The notes below the pieces were generated by a model, which was not told the DNA's origin, did no database searches, and saw nothing but the letters and a program-made list of their open reading frames with translations. Position numbers and translations under genes: made by a program. Shown piece after piece: positions 63,493-64,000 of a DNA stretch of 64,000 nucleotides. Numbering within the stretch: position 1 is the first letter of the stretch; every line of letters begins with the position of its first letter. Origin of the DNA: Calliopsis andreniformis (lineage: Eukaryota > Arthropoda > Insecta > Hymenoptera > Andrenidae). Where the stretch lies: assembly GCF_051401765.1 (NCBI RefSeq), contig NW_027480468.1, forward strand, positions 806,001-870,000. Direction: 5' to 3'.

Positions 63493-64000
63493 TCAATCTT
63501 CAATCTTCAATCCTCAGTCCTCAAACCTCAATTCTGAATCCTCAATCCTGAATCCTTAGTCTTCAATCCTCAATCCCCAATCCTCAATCTACAATACTCA
63601 ATCCTCAATCCTCAATCCTCACTCCTCAATCCTCAATCCTGAATCCACAATCCTCAATCTTCAATCCTCAATACTCAATCTGCATTCCTCAATCCTCAAT
63701 CCTCAATCCTCAATCCTCATTCTTCAGTCCTCAATACCGAATCCTCAATCTTCAATCCTCAATCCTCAATCCTCAATTCTCAGTACTCAATCTTCAATCA
63801 TCAATATTCAATCTTCAATCCTCAATCCTCAATCCTCGATCCTCAATCCTCAATCCACAATCGTCAATCTCCAATCCTGAATACTCAGTCCTCAATCCTC
63901 AATCCTCAATCCTCATCCTTCAATCCTCAATACCCAATCCTCAATCTTCAATCCTCAATCCTCAATCCTCATCCTTCAATCCTCAATACCCAATCCTCAA
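63493..64000 (+). repeat. Higher-order unit U28, cut by the window end
   Basis: The first 508 bases of a further unit are visible, with the ordinary CCTTAGTC marker near 63555 and then the same variants as the start of U22. The array therefore continues beyond the window. Confidence 0.88.

Larger units (their letters stand above)
1..64000 (+). repeat. Heptanucleotide satellite array, consensus TCAATCC
   Basis: The whole window is built of 7-base units close to TCAATCC, all in one orientation, with no switch to GGATTGA on the + strand. Common variants are TCAATCT, TCAGTCC, TCAATAC, TCAAACC, TGAATCC, TCGATCC and TCATCCT. Six-base units (for example at the junction CCCCATCC) break the phase at fixed places. 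The consensus has no G on the + strand, so every G marks a variant. No unique sequence interrupts the array and both ends run off the window. I infer non-coding satellite DNA. A eukaryotic heterochromatic origin is likely but not shown by the sequence. Confidence 0.97.

Noticed and set aside
815..63537. All other + strand open frames (65 to 586 codons) as a family of Asn/Gln/Ser-rich repeat proteins
   Set aside because: All are readings of Ile-Leu-Asn-Pro-Gln-Ser-Ser in one of three equivalent frames. Starts are chance ATG from CAATGCTC variants, and ends are chance TAA/TAG/TGA. I saw no ribosome binding site, promoter, signal peptide or non-repeat domain next to them, and no long - strand frames.
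1..64000. CRISPR array
   Set aside because: There are no 23-47 base repeats alternating with unique spacers, only short-period degenerate heptamers, and no cas-like gene.
1..64000. Telomere tract
   Set aside because: The G-rich strand GGATTGA is not a telomere repeat I know of. No runs of CCCTAA, CCCTAAA or CCTAA were seen. The variant-rich higher-order structure is unlike telomerase-made repeats. A subtelomeric position remains possible.
1..64000. CENP-B box as evidence for a centromere
   Set aside because: I found no match to the CENP-B box pattern on either strand. TTCGG occurs in A1 islands and in the TTCGGTCC variants, but the rest of the motif is absent. This does not exclude a centromere.
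1..64000. Window as a pure assembly artefact
   Set aside because: Near-identical units could be misassembled, but many copies carry private single-base changes and 7-base length changes, which simple collapse or loop errors would not create. Raw reads are needed to be certain of copy number and order.

Overview
The window is one uninterrupted satellite array. From base 1 to base 64000 the + strand is a degenerate head-to-tail repeat of a 7-base unit, TCAATCC (GGATTGA on the other strand), always in the same orientation. I see no gene, RNA gene, transposon, CRISPR array or promoter that I can support. The array enters at the left edge and leaves at the right edge, so it is longer than 64 kb.

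Organism: it cannot be named from this sequence. Tens of kilobases of gene-free satellite with nested higher-order repeats is the pattern of eukaryotic heterochromatin (pericentromere, subtelomere or a B/sex-chromosome block). Short heptamer arrays of this kind also occur between genes in some bacteria, so a eukaryotic source is an inference. The consensus has no G on the + strand, giving extreme strand asymmetry (C-rich +, G-rich -).

Layout: a recurrent phase marker (a doubled TCAATCT-type heptamer followed by a conserved run of variants) occurs 28 times and divides the array into 28 units. The basic higher-order unit is 2,481 bp (complete at 1-2481, 2482-4962 and 22755-25235). Other units are shortened, expanded or fused forms. 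Most long units carry a ~170-bp island that fits the heptamer poorly. Island type A1 has 16 copies (788 to 45239) in three sequence subtypes. The related type A2 has 5 copies (32386 to 58463). A1 dominates the left and A2 the right, with overlap at 30-48 kb.

On top of this lie recent duplications: a 7.6-kb tandem duplication (8281-15893 and 15894-23457, itself built of two related ~3.6-kb halves); a 741-bp tandem triplication (26809-29024); a 1,216-bp tandem duplication (40391-42822); a ~1.2-kb tandem duplication (48427-50820); a 1,447-bp tandem duplication near 57.4-59.7 kb; a ~4.13-kb duplication (55201-57243 and 59331-61380); and two copies spaced widely, 2482-7672 with 22755-29414, and 31149-34249 with 46556-49609. 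The length differences I could measure between aligned copies are multiples of 7, as expected from unequal exchange in heptamer register.

The many long open frames, all on the + strand, are a by-product of the repeat. Because 7 is not divisible by 3, each + frame reads the same stop-free heptapeptide (Ile-Leu-Asn-Pro-Gln-Ser-Ser), while each - frame meets TGA every 21 bases. I therefore annotate no coding sequence. The interest of the window lies in its multi-level repeat architecture and in the conserved non-heptamer islands.
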